A DNA stretch of 64,000 bases from Streptomyces fradiae ATCC 10745 = DSM 40063. GTDB taxonomy: Bacteria; Actinomycetota; Actinomycetes; Streptomycetales; Streptomycetaceae. The translations under genes were made by a program, and so were the position numbers. This document shows positions 39,704 through 49,947 of the stretch, piece by piece. The stretch's first letter is position 1. Each line of letters opens with the position of its first letter. The notes under the pieces were generated by a model. That model was given only the letters and a program-made list of their open reading frames with translations. It searched no databases and had not been told where the DNA came from. The stretch covers positions 1,970,501 to 2,034,500 of the forward strand of contig NZ_CP023696.1 in the NCBI RefSeq assembly GCF_008704425.1, in the 5' to 3' direction.

Positions 39704-40197
39704 GAGAGGGTCGGCGCCGGGGAGGGGCCGGTGAGGCCCTTCTCCGCCCGCCAGCCGTCGATGATCGCCGCCTGGAGGCCGAACATCTCGGCCTTCTCGC
39801 CGGGCTCCTCGTGGTCGTAGCCGAGGAGGTGGAGCACCCCGTGGACGGTGAGGAGCTGCAGCTCCTCGTCCATGGAGTGGCCCGTGGGCGCCTCGCGGCC
39901 CTGCCGCTCGGCGACCTCGGGGCAGAGCACGATGTCACCGAGGAGCCCCTGCGGGGGCTCCTCGTCGTCCTTGGAGGGCGGACGCAGCTCGTCCATCGGG
40001 AAGGACATGACATCCGTCGGGCCCGGCAGGTCCATCCACTGGATGTGCAGCTGCTCCATCGCGTCGGCGTCCACGACGATCACCGACAGCTCGGACAGGG
40101 GGTGGATGCGCATGCGCGCGAGCGCGTAGCGGGCGACGTCGAGGAGCGACTGCTCGTCGACCTCGGTGCCGGACTCGTTGTTGACGTCGATCGACAT
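39700..40197 (-). CDS. ybeY: Endoribonuclease YbeY
   Basis: Zinc-dependent RNase of 165 aa needed for 16S rRNA 3' maturation and ribosome quality control. The zinc motif [11 protein letters not shown] is near residues 118-128, and the conserved Arg-free strand [11 protein letters not shown] near 60. ATG 40197. It sits between phoH and the CNNM gene with ATGA overlap downstream, the usual phoH-ybeY arrangement, which links RNA quality-control functions. Confidence 0.95.
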   Translation of the reverse strand: MSIDVNNESGTEVDEQSLLDVARYALARMRIHPLSELSVIVVDADAMEQLHIQWMDLPGPTDVMSFPMDELRPPSKDDEEPPQGLLGDIVLCPEVAERQGREAPTGHSMDEELQLLTVHGVLHLLGYDHEEPGEKAEMFGLQAAIIDGWRAEKGLTGPSPAPTLS

Positions 40198-40225
40198 GTG
40201 CTGTGGGGTCTCTCGCTCTGGTTCG

Positions 40226-41221
40226 TCAGCGCCCGTTGCGGCTGTCGTACTTCTCGTACGCGTCGACAATACGGCCGACCAGCTTGTGCCGTACGACGTC
40301 GTGGGACGTGAGGTGGGAGAAGTGGACGTCCGGGACGCCGTCGAGGATGTCCTGGACCTGCCGCAGGCCGCTCCTGGTGCCGTTCGGCAGGTCGACCTGG
40401 GTCACGTCACCGGTGATGACGATCTTCGAGTCGAAGCCGAGCCGGGTCAGGAACATCTTCATCTGCTCGGGGTTCGTGTTCTGCGCCTCGTCGAGGATGA
40501 TGAACGCGTCGTTGAGCGTACGGCCGCGCATGTACGCCAGCGGGGCGACCTCGATCGTGCCCGCCGCCATCAGGCGGGGGATGGAGTCGGGGTCGAGCAT
40601 GTCGTGCAGCGCGTCGTACAGCGGCCGCAGGTACGGGTCGATCTTCTCGTAGAGCGTGCCCGGCAGGAAGCCGAGCCGCTCGCCCGCCTCGACGGCGGGC
40701 CGGGTGAGGATGATCCGGTTGACCTGCTTGGACTGCAGGGCCTGGACCGCCTTCGCCATGGCGAGGTAGGTCTTGCCCGTGCCGGCCGGGCCGATGCCGA
40801 AGACGATCGTGTGCTTGTCGATCGCGTCGACGTACCGCTTCTGGTTGAGCGTCTTGGGGCGGATGGTGCGGCCGCGGCTGGAGAGGATGTTCTGGGTGAG
40901 GACCTCGGACGGCGTCTCGACGGCCGCTCCCCCGGTCTCCTCCTTGAGCATGGCGATCGAGCGTTCCACCGCGTCCTCCGTCATCGGCTGCCCCGTGCGC
41001 AGCACCAGCATCATCTCGTCGAACAGCCGCTGGATGAGGGCCACCTCGGCTGCCTCGCCCACCGCGCTGATCTCGTTGCCCCTGACGTGGATGTCGGCGC
41101 GGGGGAAGGCCCGCTCTATCACGCGGAGCAGGGAGTCGCCCGAGCCGAGCACGGTCACCATCGGATGCTTGGCGGGTACGGTGAAGTGGGCTCGTACCTG
41201 GTCTGTCGGTGTCTGAGTCAT
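40226..41221 (-). CDS. phoH: PhoH family ATPase
   Basis: Protein of 331 aa: N-terminal KH-like segment (about 20-75, [32 protein letters not shown]), then a superfamily 1-type ATPase with Walker [14 protein letters not shown] (about 134-146) and Walker [11 protein letters not shown] (about 235-244), and GDVTQVDLP as sensor. Probably an ATP-dependent RNA-remodelling protein working with YbeY. The start is uncertain: ATG 41221 fits the family, while an AGGAGG lies close to an in-frame ATG at 41245. Confidence 0.94.
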   Translation of the reverse strand: MTQTPTDQVRAHFTVPAKHPMVTVLGSGDSLLRVIERAFPRADIHVRGNEISAVGEAAEVALIQRLFDEMMLVLRTGQPMTEDAVERSIAMLKEETGGAAVETPSEVLTQNILSSRGRTIRPKTLNQKRYVDAIDKHTIVFGIGPAGTGKTYLAMAKAVQALQSKQVNRIILTRPAVEAGERLGFLPGTLYEKIDPYLRPLYDALHDMLDPDSIPRLMAAGTIEVAPLAYMRGRTLNDAFIILDEAQNTNPEQMKMFLTRLGFDSKIVITGDVTQVDLPNGTRSGLRQVQDILDGVPDVHFSHLTSHDVVRHKLVGRIVDAYEKYDSRNGR

Positions 41222-41411
41222 GGGCCGGCTCTGTGGCCTGCGCATACCTCCTGTTGCAGGGTTCTCGCCGCTCGACAACCTCTGCTGCCAGGGTACGGCG
41301 TTCGGGCGACAACCCCGAAGCGTTTTCGCTCAGCTCCCCGCCCGGCGCACGGTCTTGCCCCCCGGGGCGGCCTCGGGAGCATCCCTGGGGCGCGGCCTCG
41401 GGAGCGGCCGC

Positions 41412-42689
41412 TCAGGCGGAGCGGCCGAAGCCGATCGTCGGCACCGCGCGGCGCAGCGGCCACGGCCGGGTCGGCGCGGGCAGCAGCCGGTCGAGGAAGG
41501 CGTACCGGCGCAGCGCGGCCGGGTCCTGTCCGGAGCAGCCCCGCACGTACCCCCACCAGGCGGCGACCTCCACCCAGCCGGGCGCGGAGAGCGAGCCGCC
41601 GAACTCCTGCACGGACAACGCGGCGGTCAGCCCGGCGAAGGCCAGCCGGTCGGCGAGCGGCCACCCGGCGAGCGTGCCGGTGAGGAACCCGGCCACGAAC
41701 ACGTCCCCGGCGCCCGTCGGGTCCAGCGCGGCGACCTCGATGGCCGGCACCTCGGCGGTCTCCCCGGTGGCGGAGTCCACCGCGTACGCGCCCTGCGCGC
41801 CGAGCGTCACCACGGCGAGCGGCACCCGCTCGGCGAGGGCGCGGGCGGCGGCGCGCGGGCAGTCGGTGCGGGTGTAGCGCACGGCCTCCTCGGCGTTGGG
41901 CAGAAACGCCTCGCAGTGCTCCAGGCCGGGCAGCGCGGCCAGGTCCCAGCGGCCCGTCTCGTCCCAGCCCACGTCGGCGAAGACCCGCGTGCCGCGCCCG
42001 GCGGCCCCGGCCACCCACTCCTCGGCGCGGCCGGGTGCCAGGGAGGCCACGGCGGCCCGCGCGCGGGGCGGGCAGGCGGGGACGGAGCCCTCCGGCGGGG
42101 GCGCCTCGTGACCGTGCGACACCATCGTCCGCTCGCCCTCGTACGCCATGGACACCGTGACCGGGGAGTGCCAGCCGGGCACGGTGCGCGAGCGGCTCAG
42201 GTCGATGCCCTCCCCCTGTTCCAGCGCGTCCCAGCAGTACTCGCCGTAGTGGTCGTCGCCGAACGCGGCGGCCAGGGAGGTGCGCAGCCCCAGCCGGGCC
42301 AGGGCGGTCGCCATGTTGGCGACGCCGCCGGGGCTGGAGCCCATGCCGCGCGCCCAGGTCTCGGTGCCGCGCGCGGGTGCGCTGTCGAGGCCGGTGAAGA
42401 CGATGTCGAGGAAGACCGTGCCGGTGAGGAAGACGTCGCACTCGGGGTCCGAGGGGGTGCGGAGGGTGCCCAGCGGGTCCACGCCCGCGGTGTGTCCGGT
42501 CCCGGGGCGCTGCGGGGCCCCGTGCGCGCCCCCGGAGCGCACGCCACCGGTGTGGTCGGCTCCGTGGTGCGGGGCCCCGGCGCGCGGGGCGCCCGGGCGG
42601 GGCGCTGCGGGGCCCCGGCTGCCGGCGGCTTCGGGGGCCCCGGGGGCGGCGTCGGGGCAGGGGGCGGGGACGGCGTCGGGTGTGGTCAC
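41412..42689 (-). CDS. PfkB-family carbohydrate kinase with long disordered N-terminus
   Basis: Ribokinase-type sugar or nucleoside kinase of 425 aa. The kinase domain (about 84-400) shows VFLTGTVFLDIVFTGL, the GMGSSPGGVANMATALARLG substrate motif, AAFGDDHYGEY, and the C-terminal anion hole ALDPTGAGDVFVAGFL with catalytic Asp. The first 80 residues are Ala/Gly/Pro/His low-complexity; GTG 42689 nevertheless has GGGAG six bases upstream, so they may be translated. Substrate unknown; adenosine deaminase is the neighbour, so a nucleoside is conceivable. Confidence 0.85.
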   Translation of the reverse strand: MTTPDAVPAPCPDAAPGAPEAAGSRGPAAPRPGAPRAGAPHHGADHTGGVRSGGAHGAPQRPGTGHTAGVDPLGTLRTPSDPECDVFLTGTVFLDIVFTGLDSAPARGTETWARGMGSSPGGVANMATALARLGLRTSLAAAFGDDHYGEYCWDALEQGEGIDLSRSRTVPGWHSPVTVSMAYEGERTMVSHGHEAPPPEGSVPACPPRARAAVASLAPGRAEEWVAGAAGRGTRVFADVGWDETGRWDLAALPGLEHCEAFLPNAEEAVRYTRTDCPRAAARALAERVPLAVVTLGAQGAYAVDSATGETAEVPAIEVAALDPTGAGDVFVAGFLTGTLAGWPLADRLAFAGLTAALSVQEFGGSLSAPGWVEVAAWWGYVRGCSGQDPAALRRYAFLDRLLPAPTRPWPLRRAVPTIGFGRSA

Positions 42690-42784
42690 GGCGGGCTCCC
42701 GGTCACGCGGTGCTGATCTGGCCAGTGTGCCGGATGGGGCCCGCCGGGGGCCGCGGTTCGGGAACTCCGGTCGCGGGAGCCGTG

Positions 42785-42872
42785 GTCAGGTGGCCGGGGC
42801 GCCGTCGTCAGGGGCCGGGGCGCCGTGGCCGGGGCGCCGGTGGGCCGGGGCGCCGGTGGGCCGGGGCGGCCC
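42785..42872. repeat. Short GC repeats downstream of add
   Basis: Several GGCCGGGGCGCCG-type units, e.g. two consecutive GGTGGGCCGGGGCGCC copies near 42838-42868. No gene. Confidence 0.7.
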
Positions 42873-42874
42873 GG

Positions 42875-43924
42875 TCAGTCGAGGGGGTAGGCGTCCACCT
42901 CGGCGAGGTACCGGGCCCGCCGCTCCTCGTCGTCGTCGAGGAAGGCCGCCCGGAAGGAGTTCCGGGCCAGTCGCCGCAGGTCCTCGCCGGTGAGGGCGAG
43001 GGCGTCGCGCACGGCGCCGAGGTTGTCGCCGGCGTACCCGCCGAAGTAGGCCGGGTCGTCGGAGTTCACGGTGACCAGGAGCCCGGCGTCCATCATGGCC
43101 TTCAGCGGGTGGTCCGCCAGCGCGTCCACCGCGCGCAGCCGGACGTTGGACAGCGGGCACAGCGTGAGCGGCACCCCCTCCCGTACGAGCCGCTCGACCA
43201 GCTCCGGGTCCTCCAGCGCCCGCAGGCCGTGGTCGACCCGCTCGACCCCCAGGAGGTCCAGCGCCTCGCGGATGTACGACGGCGGGCCCTCCTCGCCGGC
43301 GTGGGCCACCCGGCGCAGGCCCAGCGCGGCGGCGGCCTCGTACACCTCGCGGAACTTGGCGGGCGGGTGCCCGACCTCGGCGGAGTCGAGGCCCACGCCG
43401 GTGATGCGGCTCAGGTACGGCCGGGCCTCCTCCAGGGTCGCCATCGCGGACTCGGCGGACTCGTCCCGCAGGAAGCACATGATCAGCCGCGTGGTGACGC
43501 CGTGCCGCTCCTCGGCGCCCTCCAGGGCCCGCGCCAGGCCCTCCACGACCGTGCCGAAGGGCACGCCGCGGGAGGTGTGGGCCTGCGGGTCGAAGAAGAC
43601 CTCGGCGTGCCGCACGCCCTGCGCGGCGGCCCGCGCCAGGTAGGCGTCGGCGAGCTCGGCGAAGTCGTCCTCGGTGCGCAGCACGGCCATGAGCGCGTAG
43701 TACAGGTCGAGGAACGACTGGAGGTCCTCGAAGCGGTAGGCGCGGCGCAGCGCGTCGGTGTCGGCGTAGGGCAGGTCGACGCCGTTGCGGGCGGCGAGGG
43801 CGAAGGCCAGCTCCGGTTCGAGGGTGCCCTCGATGTGGAGGTGCAGCTCGGCCTTGGGCAGGTGCTCGGGGAGGTGCGCGCGGGCGTCGTTCACCCGGGC
43901 GTCGTGCACGTGGGGGCGGTTCAT
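42875..43924 (-). CDS. add: Adenosine deaminase family protein
   Basis: Zinc amidohydrolase of 349 aa converting adenosine (or adenine) to inosine (hypoxanthine). LPKAELHLHIEGTL (about 23-36) carries the first metal His pair, AHAGEE near 212-217 the general acid/base Glu region, the VDHGLR segment the next His, and VTVNSDDPAYFGG near 291 the Asp pair. The sequence belongs to the ADA/adenine deaminase subfamily whose members differ in substrate, so adenine is possible. ATG 43924 after an AGGA; 14 bases from the rnz stop. Confidence 0.9.
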   Translation of the reverse strand: MNRPHVHDARVNDARAHLPEHLPKAELHLHIEGTLEPELAFALAARNGVDLPYADTDALRRAYRFEDLQSFLDLYYALMAVLRTEDDFAELADAYLARAAAQGVRHAEVFFDPQAHTSRGVPFGTVVEGLARALEGAEERHGVTTRLIMCFLRDESAESAMATLEEARPYLSRITGVGLDSAEVGHPPAKFREVYEAAAALGLRRVAHAGEEGPPSYIREALDLLGVERVDHGLRALEDPELVERLVREGVPLTLCPLSNVRLRAVDALADHPLKAMMDAGLLVTVNSDDPAYFGGYAGDNLGAVRDALALTGEDLRRLARNSFRAAFLDDDEERRARYLAEVDAYPLD

Positions 43925-43938
43925 GGGGGCGGTCGTTC

Positions 43939-44844
43939 CTAGGGGCGCTTGGGGAGGGGCACGCGGACGAGGTCCTGGGCGATGGTCAGCTCGCCGTCGA
44001 ACCCGGCGGCGCGGGCCTGCCGCTCGAAGGCGGACGGGTCGCCGTAGCGCTGGGAGAAGTGGGTGAGGACGAGGTGGCGCACGCGCGCGTCGCGGGCGAC
44101 GGCGGCGGCCTGCCCCGCGGTCAGGTGGCCGTGCTCGACGGCGAGCGAGGCGTCCTCGTCGAGGAACGTCGACTCGATGACGAGCATGTCGCACCCCTCG
44201 GCGAGCGCGTGGACGCCGTCGCAGAGGCGGGTGTCCATGACGAACGCGAAGCGCTGGCCCGGCCGTACCTCGCTGACGTCCTCCAGCCGCACCCCGCGCA
44301 GGGCGCCCTCGCGCTGGAGGAGGCCGACGTCGGGGCCCTTGATCCCGTGCGCGGCGAGCCGCTCGGGCAGCATGCGGCGCCCGTCGGGCTCGGTGAGCCG
44401 GTACCCGAACGACTCGACGGGGTGCGACAGGCGGCGGGCCTCCAGGGTGTAGCCGGGGGTCTGCGCGACGGGTCCGTCGGCGGCCACGGGGACCTCCACG
44501 ATGTCGGCCCGCTCGCGGTAGGCGGTGGCGTACCGCAGCCGCTCGAAGAACCGCTGCCCGGACGCCGGGTAGTGGGCGGCGACGGGGTGCGGGACCTGGT
44601 CGAGGTTGATGCGCTGGATGACCCCCGCCAGGCCCAGGGAGTGGTCGCCGTGGAAGTGGGTGACGCAGATCCGGTCGATGTCGTGCGCGGCGACCCCGGC
44701 CCGCAGCATCTGCCGCTGGGTGCCCTCGCCCGGGTCGAAGAGGATGCCCTCGCCGTCCCAGCGGAGCAGGTAGCCGTTGTGGTTGCGGTGGCGTGTGGGC
44801 ACCTGGCTGGCGGTGCCCAGCACGACGAGTTCCCGTACGGACAC
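43939..44844 (-). CDS. rnz: Ribonuclease Z
   Basis: Metallo-beta-lactamase endonuclease of 301 aa trimming tRNA 3' ends. N-terminal [25 protein letters not shown], the zinc motif [11 protein letters not shown] (about 63-73), [10 protein letters not shown], and the C-terminal [11 protein letters not shown] are characteristic. GTG 44844 starts five bases after the HIT stop; ATG 44865 would overlap HIT. The exosite arm region (about 150-190) is present. Part of the HIT-rnz-add block. Confidence 0.93.
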   Translation of the reverse strand: MSVRELVVLGTASQVPTRHRNHNGYLLRWDGEGILFDPGEGTQRQMLRAGVAAHDIDRICVTHFHGDHSLGLAGVIQRINLDQVPHPVAAHYPASGQRFFERLRYATAYRERADIVEVPVAADGPVAQTPGYTLEARRLSHPVESFGYRLTEPDGRRMLPERLAAHGIKGPDVGLLQREGALRGVRLEDVSEVRPGQRFAFVMDTRLCDGVHALAEGCDMLVIESTFLDEDASLAVEHGHLTAGQAAAVARDARVRHLVLTHFSQRYGDPSAFERQARAAGFDGELTIAQDLVRVPLPKRP

Positions 44845-44849
44845 GTGGG

Positions 44850-45209
44850 CTACCCGGGGGGCCATTCGAGACCGCGCCCGCCGAGGACGTGGGCGTGGGC
44901 GTGGAAGACGGTCTGGCCGGCGCCGGCGCCCGTGTTGAACACGATCCGGTAGCCGGTGCCGTCGGTCTTCTCCTGCTCGGCGACCGCGCCGGCCTCGCGC
45001 AGCACGTCGGCGGCGGCCTCCGGCGCGGCGGCGGCGAGCGCGGCGGCGTCCGCGTGGTGCGCCTTCGGGATGACCAGCACGTGGACGGGCGCCTGGGGGT
45101 TTATGTCGCGGAACGCGAGGGTGGTCTCCGACTCGCGGACGACCGTCGCGGGCACCTCCCCCGAAACGATCTTGCAGAACAGGCAGTCGCTGCGCGGCTC
45201 TCCGGCCAT
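44850..45209 (-). CDS. HIT family protein
   Basis: Histidine-triad nucleotide-binding protein of 119 aa. [16 protein letters not shown] at the N-terminus keeps the zinc Cys pair, and HAHAHVLGG near 102-110 is the catalytic triad region. Hint-type enzymes hydrolyse AMP-N or AMP-lysine phosphoramidates. ATG 45209 follows GAGAGGG. First gene ahead of rnz. Confidence 0.92.
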   Translation of the reverse strand: MAGEPRSDCLFCKIVSGEVPATVVRESETTLAFRDINPQAPVHVLVIPKAHHADAAALAAAAPEAAADVLREAGAVAEQEKTDGTGYRIVFNTGAGAGQTVFHAHAHVLGGRGLEWPPG

Positions 45210-45575
45210 GCTGGCGGCCCTCTCTCCTCGGACGGCAGATACGTCCGTACCCTATCGCCGCCCCGTGCCCGGCCGGGGACGGCCGGGGACAGCCGGGGAC
45301 GGCCAGGGACGGCCGAGTGGTCCGCCCGCGGGGGGGGGCGCGCCGAGCGCAACGCGCGCCGCGGGAGGACGCCGGGGGACGCCGGGCGGGCGTCGGGGGG
45401 ACGCCGGGCGGGCGTCGGGGGGGGGGACGCCGGGCGGGCGTCGGGGGGGGGGGACGCCGGGCGGGCGTCGGGGAGGACGCCGGGAGGAGGCGCCGGGCGG
45501 GCCCGTCCCGGAGCGCGCGGGGTGCCCCGGCGGGACGGCCGGGTGGTCAGCCGGCGGCCGGGGAGGCCGGGCGGG
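45210..45575. repeat. Spacer with decamer and G-run hairpin repeats
   Basis: 45271-45310: four copies of a 10-bp unit GGCCGGGGAC. 45378-45469: four copies of the 17-base hairpin word GACGCCGGGCGGGCGTC (45378, 45400, 45426, 45453) separated by runs of five to ten G. The G-runs could form quadruplexes on the plus strand. No gene. Confidence 0.88.
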
Positions 45576-46319
45576 TCAGGACCAGCGGCCGGTGCGGCCG
45601 AGGAGGAGCGCGGTCGCCGCCGTGCCGGCCGTGGAGGTCCGCAGGACGCTGCGCCCCAGCCGGTACGGCCTGGCCCCGGCCGCCGCGAACGCGGCCAGCT
45701 CGTCCGGGGCCACCCCGCCCTCGGGGCCGACGACCAGCACGATCCGGCCGCCCGCCGGCAGCGGCGCGGTGGCGAGCGGCTCGGCGCCCTCCTCGTGCAG
45801 GACGGCCGCGAAGTCGGCCTCGGCCAGCATCCGGACCACCTGCGCGGTGGTCGCGGCGTCCGCGACCTCGGGGAAGCGGAGCCTGCGGGACTGCTTGCCC
45901 GCCTCGCGCGCGGTGGCCCGCCACTTGGCCAGGGACTTCGCGCCCCGGTCGCCGCGCCACTGGGTGATGCACCGGGCGGCCTGCCAGGGCACGACCGCGT
46001 CGACCCCGGTCTCGGTCATCGTCTCGACGGCCAGTTCGCCCCGGTCGCCCTTGGGCAGGGCCTGCACGACCGTGATGCGGGGCGCGGGCGCGGCCTCGTC
46101 CCGCACCTCGGCCACGGCCACGTCGAGGCGGTCCCTGCCCTCCACGGCGGCGACCGTGCCGTACGCGCCGCGCCCGGCGCCGTCCGTGAGGACGACCTCC
46201 TCGCCGACGCGCAGGCGGCGCACCGACACCGCGTGCCGCCCCTCCGGTCCGTCGAGGGTGAGCACCGCGCCGGGCGCGGCGGCCGTCAGGTCGTCGGCGA
46301 CGAAGACGGGGGCGGTCAT
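45576..46319 (-). CDS. rsmE: 16S rRNA (uracil-1498-N3)-methyltransferase
   Basis: SPOUT-class methyltransferase of 247 aa. N-terminal PUA-like domain with EGRHAVSVRRLRVGEEVVLTDG (about 26-47), then the trefoil-knot domain: ALPKGDRGELAVETMTETGV, CITQWRG, and the SAM-binding IVLVVGPEGGVAPDELAAF plus LGRSVLRTSTAGTAA. ATG overlaps the stop of the nitronate monooxygenase gene (ATGA). Commonly sits near dnaJ/hrcA in actinobacteria, as here. Confidence 0.94.
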   Translation of the reverse strand: MTAPVFVADDLTAAAPGAVLTLDGPEGRHAVSVRRLRVGEEVVLTDGAGRGAYGTVAAVEGRDRLDVAVAEVRDEAAPAPRITVVQALPKGDRGELAVETMTETGVDAVVPWQAARCITQWRGDRGAKSLAKWRATAREAGKQSRRLRFPEVADAATTAQVVRMLAEADFAAVLHEEGAEPLATAPLPAGGRIVLVVGPEGGVAPDELAAFAAAGARPYRLGRSVLRTSTAGTAATALLLGRTGRWS

Positions 46320-47389
46320 GAGGCACCTTCCACGGCCAGCGCGGAGACGGCCGACCGGAGTTCGCAGTGGAGTACGTCGACGAGCTGCCCGGCGGGCAGT
46401 TCGCGGGCCAGCCGGTGGCCCTGCCCGGCCCACAGGGCCATGCCCTGCGGGTCCTGGGCGCGTGCGGCGGCCTTGCGCAGCCCGCTGGTCAGGTGGTGCA
46501 CCTCGGGGTAGGCGGCCGGGGCGTACGGCCCGTGCTCCCGCACGAAGCGGTTGACCAGGCCGCGGGCGGGGCGGCCGGAGAACGCGCGGGTCAGCTCGGT
46601 GTGGGTGAACAGCGGATCGGTGACGGCCCGCTTGTGCAGCGGGTCGGCGCCGGACTCGGGGCACACCAGGAAGGCGGTGCCGAGCTGGGCGGCCTCCGCG
46701 CCCGCCGCGAGGACGGCGGCGATCTGGGCGCCGCGCATCAGGCCGCCGGCGGCGAGCATCGGCAGCCGCACCGCCTCGCGGATCCTGGTGATCAGCGTCA
46801 GCAGGCCGGTGCCGCACGTCCCGGCCTCCGGGTCGTCCCGGTGGGTGCCCTGGTGGCCGCCCGCCTCGACGCCCTGGACGCACACGGCGTCGGCGCCCGC
46901 GCGCTGCGCCGCGCGCGCCTCGTCGGCGCTGGTGACGGTGACGACCGTGCGGGTGCCCGCGCGCGCGAGGGCGGCCACCGTCTCGGGCGCGGGGCAGCCG
47001 AAGGTGAACGACACGACCGGTACGGGGTCGTCGAGGAGGATCGCCAGCTTGGCGTCGTAGCCGTCGTCCCGGCCGCGGTCCGGGTCGCCGAGCGGCGTGT
47101 CGTACCAGGTGGCCTCACCGGCGAGCTGCTGGCGGTACAGGTCGACGGCGGCGGCGTCCGCCTGGCCCGGCTGCGGCATGAAGAGGTTGACGCCGAAGGG
47201 GCGGGCGGTGAGCCCCCGGACCCGCTGCACCTCCTGGTACATGCCGTCGGCCGTCTTGTACCCGGCCGCCAGGAACCCGAGGCCGCCCGCCTCGGACACG
47301 GCGGCGACGAGCTCCGGGCAGGAGGCGCCGCCGGCCATGGGCGCCTGCACGATCGGGTACCGGCAGAGATCGGTCAGCGCGGAGGACAT
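46316..47389 (-). CDS. Nitronate monooxygenase
   Basis: FMN TIM-barrel enzyme of 357 aa (2-nitropropane dioxygenase family) oxidising alkyl nitronates. YPIVQAPMAGGASCPELVAAVSEAGGLG at the start, SFTFGCPAPE near 128, the CVQGVEAGGHQGTH catalytic segment with its His near 180, and PMLAAGGLMRGAQIAAVLAAGAEAAQLGTAFL for the FMN phosphate. Upstream partner of rsmE with ATGA overlap. Physiological substrate unknown; related enzymes detoxify propionate-3-nitronate. Confidence 0.9.
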   Translation of the reverse strand: MSSALTDLCRYPIVQAPMAGGASCPELVAAVSEAGGLGFLAAGYKTADGMYQEVQRVRGLTARPFGVNLFMPQPGQADAAAVDLYRQQLAGEATWYDTPLGDPDRGRDDGYDAKLAILLDDPVPVVSFTFGCPAPETVAALARAGTRTVVTVTSADEARAAQRAGADAVCVQGVEAGGHQGTHRDDPEAGTCGTGLLTLITRIREAVRLPMLAAGGLMRGAQIAAVLAAGAEAAQLGTAFLVCPESGADPLHKRAVTDPLFTHTELTRAFSGRPARGLVNRFVREHGPYAPAAYPEVHHLTSGLRKAAARAQDPQGMALWAGQGHRLARELPAGQLVDVLHCELRSAVSALAVEGAS

Positions 47390-47740
47390 GGACGCATGGT
47401 GTCACGCCCCCGCGCCCCCATCGAATCCGCGCCGCGAAGCCCCGGGCGGGGTACGGGCGGGGCACCCGCGGGGGCTTCGGAGCGGCCCGCGGTGGACGGC
47501 CCGGACCACGGGGCGCCCCCCGTACGGGCGGGTGCCCCTGGCCGGTGCGGACGCTGCCGGCGCCGCGGCCGCGCGGCCGGGGCGGGTGCCGGCCGTACGG
47601 CGCGCAGGGCGGAGCCGTACGGCCGGGGCGGTCCGGGCGGGGGCCGTACGGCCGGGGCGGCCTGGGCGGGGCCGCGCGGTCGGGGCGGGCGCGCGTCGGC
47701 CCCGGCCTCGGGGGCCGGGGCCGACGGGGCGGCGGTACCG
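47390..47740. other. 351-bp GC-repeat spacer
   Basis: No gene. Repeated CCGTACGGCCGGGGCGG-type words from 47590 to 47670; the dnaJ terminator occupies 47696-47726. Confidence 0.7.
47696..47726 (-). terminator. Terminator of hrcA-dnaJ
   Basis: 13-bp perfect stem GTCGGCCCCGGCC/GGCCGGGGCCGAC with a TCGGG loop, 14 bases after the dnaJ stop. Confidence 0.82.
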
Positions 47741-48880
47741 CTAGCGGCCGTTGAAGGCGTCCTTCAGGCGCGAGAACAGGCCCTGCTGGCCCGGCGCGAA
47801 CTGGCCCAGCGGCCGCTCCTCGCCGCGCAGCTCCGCCAGTTCCCGCAGCAGGCGCTCCTGCTCGGCGTCCAGCTTGGTGGGCGTCTGGACCTCGACGTGC
47901 ACGACGAGGTCGCCGCGCCCGCCACCGCGCAGGTGCGTGACGCCCCGCCCGTGCAACGGGATCGACTGGCCCGACTGCGTGCCCGGACGGATGTCGACCT
48001 CCTCCAGGCCGTCGAGCGTCTCCAGCGGCACCTTCGTGCCGAGCGCGCCCGCCGTCATCGGGATGGTCACCGTGCAGTGCAGGTCGTCGCCGCGCCGCTG
48101 GAAGACCGGGTGCGGCAGCTCGTGGATCTCCACGTACAGGTCGCCCGCCGGGCCGCCGCCGGGGCCGACCTCGCCCTCGCCGGCGAGCTGGATGCGCGTG
48201 CCGTTGTCCACACCGGCCGGGATCTTGACCGTGAGCGTCCGCCGGGAGCGCACCCGGCCGTCGCCCGCGCACTCCGGGCACGGCGTCGGCACGACCGTGC
48301 CGAAGCCCTGGCACTGCGGGCACGGGCGGGACGTCATGACCTGGCCCAGGAAGGACCGCGTCACCTGCGAGACCTCACCGCGCCCGCGGCACATGTCGCA
48401 GGTCTGCGCCGACGTGCCGGGCGCCGCGCCCTCGCCGGAGCACGTGGTGCACACGACGGCCGTGTCGACCTGGATCTCCTTCGTCGTGCCGAACGCGGCC
48501 TCGTCGAGCTCGATCTCCAGCCGGATCATGGCGTCCTGGCCGCGGCGGGTGCGCGACCGGGGGCCGCGCTGGGACGCCGTACCGAAGAAGGCGTCCATGA
48601 TGTCGGAGAAGTTGCCGAAGCCGCCCGCGCCGAAGCCCGCGCCCGCGCCGGCCCCGCCGGACGAGGACATCGGGTCGCCGCCGAGGTCGTAGACCTGCTT
48701 CTTCTGCGGGTCCGACAGCACCTCGTAGGCGGCGTTGATCTCCTTGAACCGCTCCTGCGTCTTCGGATCGGGGTTGACGTCCGGGTGCAGCTCGCGGGCG
48801 AGCCTCCGGAACGCCTTCTTGATCTCGTCCTGGGACGCGTCGCGGCGCACGCCGAGTACGGCGTAGTAGTCCGTGGCCAC
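47741..48880 (-). CDS. dnaJ: Chaperone DnaJ (second copy type, hrcA-linked)
   Basis: Hsp40 co-chaperone of 379 aa. J domain (about 4-68) with HPD in LHPDVNPD, a Gly/Phe-rich region (about 72-100), four CxxCxGxG zinc motifs ([32 protein letters not shown]; about 143-215), and the C-terminal client-binding domains. GTG 48880 directly follows the hrcA TAA with no gap, so it is coupled to hrcA and under CIRCE control. Streptomycetes carry another dnaJ in the dnaK operon; this is the HrcA-linked one. Confidence 0.95.
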   Translation of the reverse strand: MATDYYAVLGVRRDASQDEIKKAFRRLARELHPDVNPDPKTQERFKEINAAYEVLSDPQKKQVYDLGGDPMSSSGGAGAGAGFGAGGFGNFSDIMDAFFGTASQRGPRSRTRRGQDAMIRLEIELDEAAFGTTKEIQVDTAVVCTTCSGEGAAPGTSAQTCDMCRGRGEVSQVTRSFLGQVMTSRPCPQCQGFGTVVPTPCPECAGDGRVRSRRTLTVKIPAGVDNGTRIQLAGEGEVGPGGGPAGDLYVEIHELPHPVFQRRGDDLHCTVTIPMTAGALGTKVPLETLDGLEEVDIRPGTQSGQSIPLHGRGVTHLRGGGRGDLVVHVEVQTPTKLDAEQERLLRELAELRGEERPLGQFAPGQQGLFSRLKDAFNGR

Positions 48881-49897
48881 TTACGACTCCGCCAGGATCT
48901 GTCCGACGTAACGTGCCACTGCGCGTACCGCTCCCATCGTTCCGGGGTAGTCCATGCGGGTCGGTCCGACCACGCCGAGTTTGGCGACCGCCTCGTCGCC
49001 CGAACCGTAGCCGACCGCGACGACCGACGTGGAATTGAGCCCCTCGTGGGCGTTCTCGTGGCCGATGCGCACGGTCATGGCGGGGTCCGTCGCCTCGCCG
49101 AGCAGCTTGAGGAGCACGACCTGCTCCTCCAGCGCCTCCAGCACCGGCCGGATGGTGAGCGGGAAGTCGTGCCCGAAGCGCGTGAGGTTGGCGGTGCCGC
49201 CGATCACGAGGCGCTCCTCGGTCTCCTCCACCAGCGTCTCCAGCAGCGTGGAGAGCACCGTGGAGACCGTCCCGCGGTCCTCCGGCTCGAAGGACTCGGG
49301 GAGGTCCTGCACCAGCCTGGGCACGTCGGCGAACCGCCGCCCCACGACCTGGCTGTTCAGCCGGGCGCGCAGGTCGGCGACGGACGTCTCGCCGAACGGG
49401 GCGGGGCAGTCGACCATCCGCTGCTCCACCCGCCCGGTGTCCGTGATCAGGACGAGCATCAGCCGGGCCGGGGCCAGCGACAGCAGCTCCACGTGGCGCA
49501 CCGTGGACCGGGTCAGCGAGGGGTACTGCACCACCGCGACCTGGCGGGTGAGCTGGGCGAGCAGCCGGACCGTGCGGCCCACGACGTCGTCCAGGTCGAC
49601 CGCGCCCTCCAGGAAGTTCTGGATGGCCCGGCGCTCCGGCGGCGACAGCGGCTTGACTCCGGCGAGCTTGTCGACGAAGAGGCGGTAGCCCTTGTCCGTG
49701 GGGATGCGTCCGGCGCTGGTGTGGGGCTGGGCGATGAAGCCCTCCTCCTCCAGCACCGCCATGTCGTTGCGGACGGTGGCCGGTGACACGCCGAGCTTGT
49801 GGCGCTCGGTGAGCGCCTTGGAGCCGACGGGCTCCTCGGTGCCGACGTAGTCCTGGACGATGGCGCGCAGGACCTCGAGTCTGCGTTCACTGAGCAC
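48881..49897 (-). CDS. hrcA: Heat-inducible transcription repressor HrcA
   Basis: Repressor of 338 aa binding CIRCE. N-terminal winged helix (about 1-75): [58 protein letters not shown]; then the GAF-like HrcA domain. GTG 49897 chosen for GGAGG eight bases upstream and the family start [10 protein letters not shown]; the longer frame would begin within CIRCE. Controls itself and dnaJ, and probably groEL elsewhere. Confidence 0.95.
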   Translation of the reverse strand: MLSERRLEVLRAIVQDYVGTEEPVGSKALTERHKLGVSPATVRNDMAVLEEEGFIAQPHTSAGRIPTDKGYRLFVDKLAGVKPLSPPERRAIQNFLEGAVDLDDVVGRTVRLLAQLTRQVAVVQYPSLTRSTVRHVELLSLAPARLMLVLITDTGRVEQRMVDCPAPFGETSVADLRARLNSQVVGRRFADVPRLVQDLPESFEPEDRGTVSTVLSTLLETLVEETEERLVIGGTANLTRFGHDFPLTIRPVLEALEEQVVLLKLLGEATDPAMTVRIGHENAHEGLNSTSVVAVGYGSGDEAVAKLGVVGPTRMDYPGTMGAVRAVARYVGQILAES

Positions 49898-49947
49898 GGC
49901 GCGCACCTCCAGTTCGTTCCGGTCCTGCTCCGGTCGGCTGACGTCTG

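Noticed and set aside
41222..41278. PhoH extended N-terminus from 41278 or 41245
   Set aside because: The AGGAGG is only one base from ATG 41245, too close for initiation; the family begins at MTQTP. Left open as a minor doubt.
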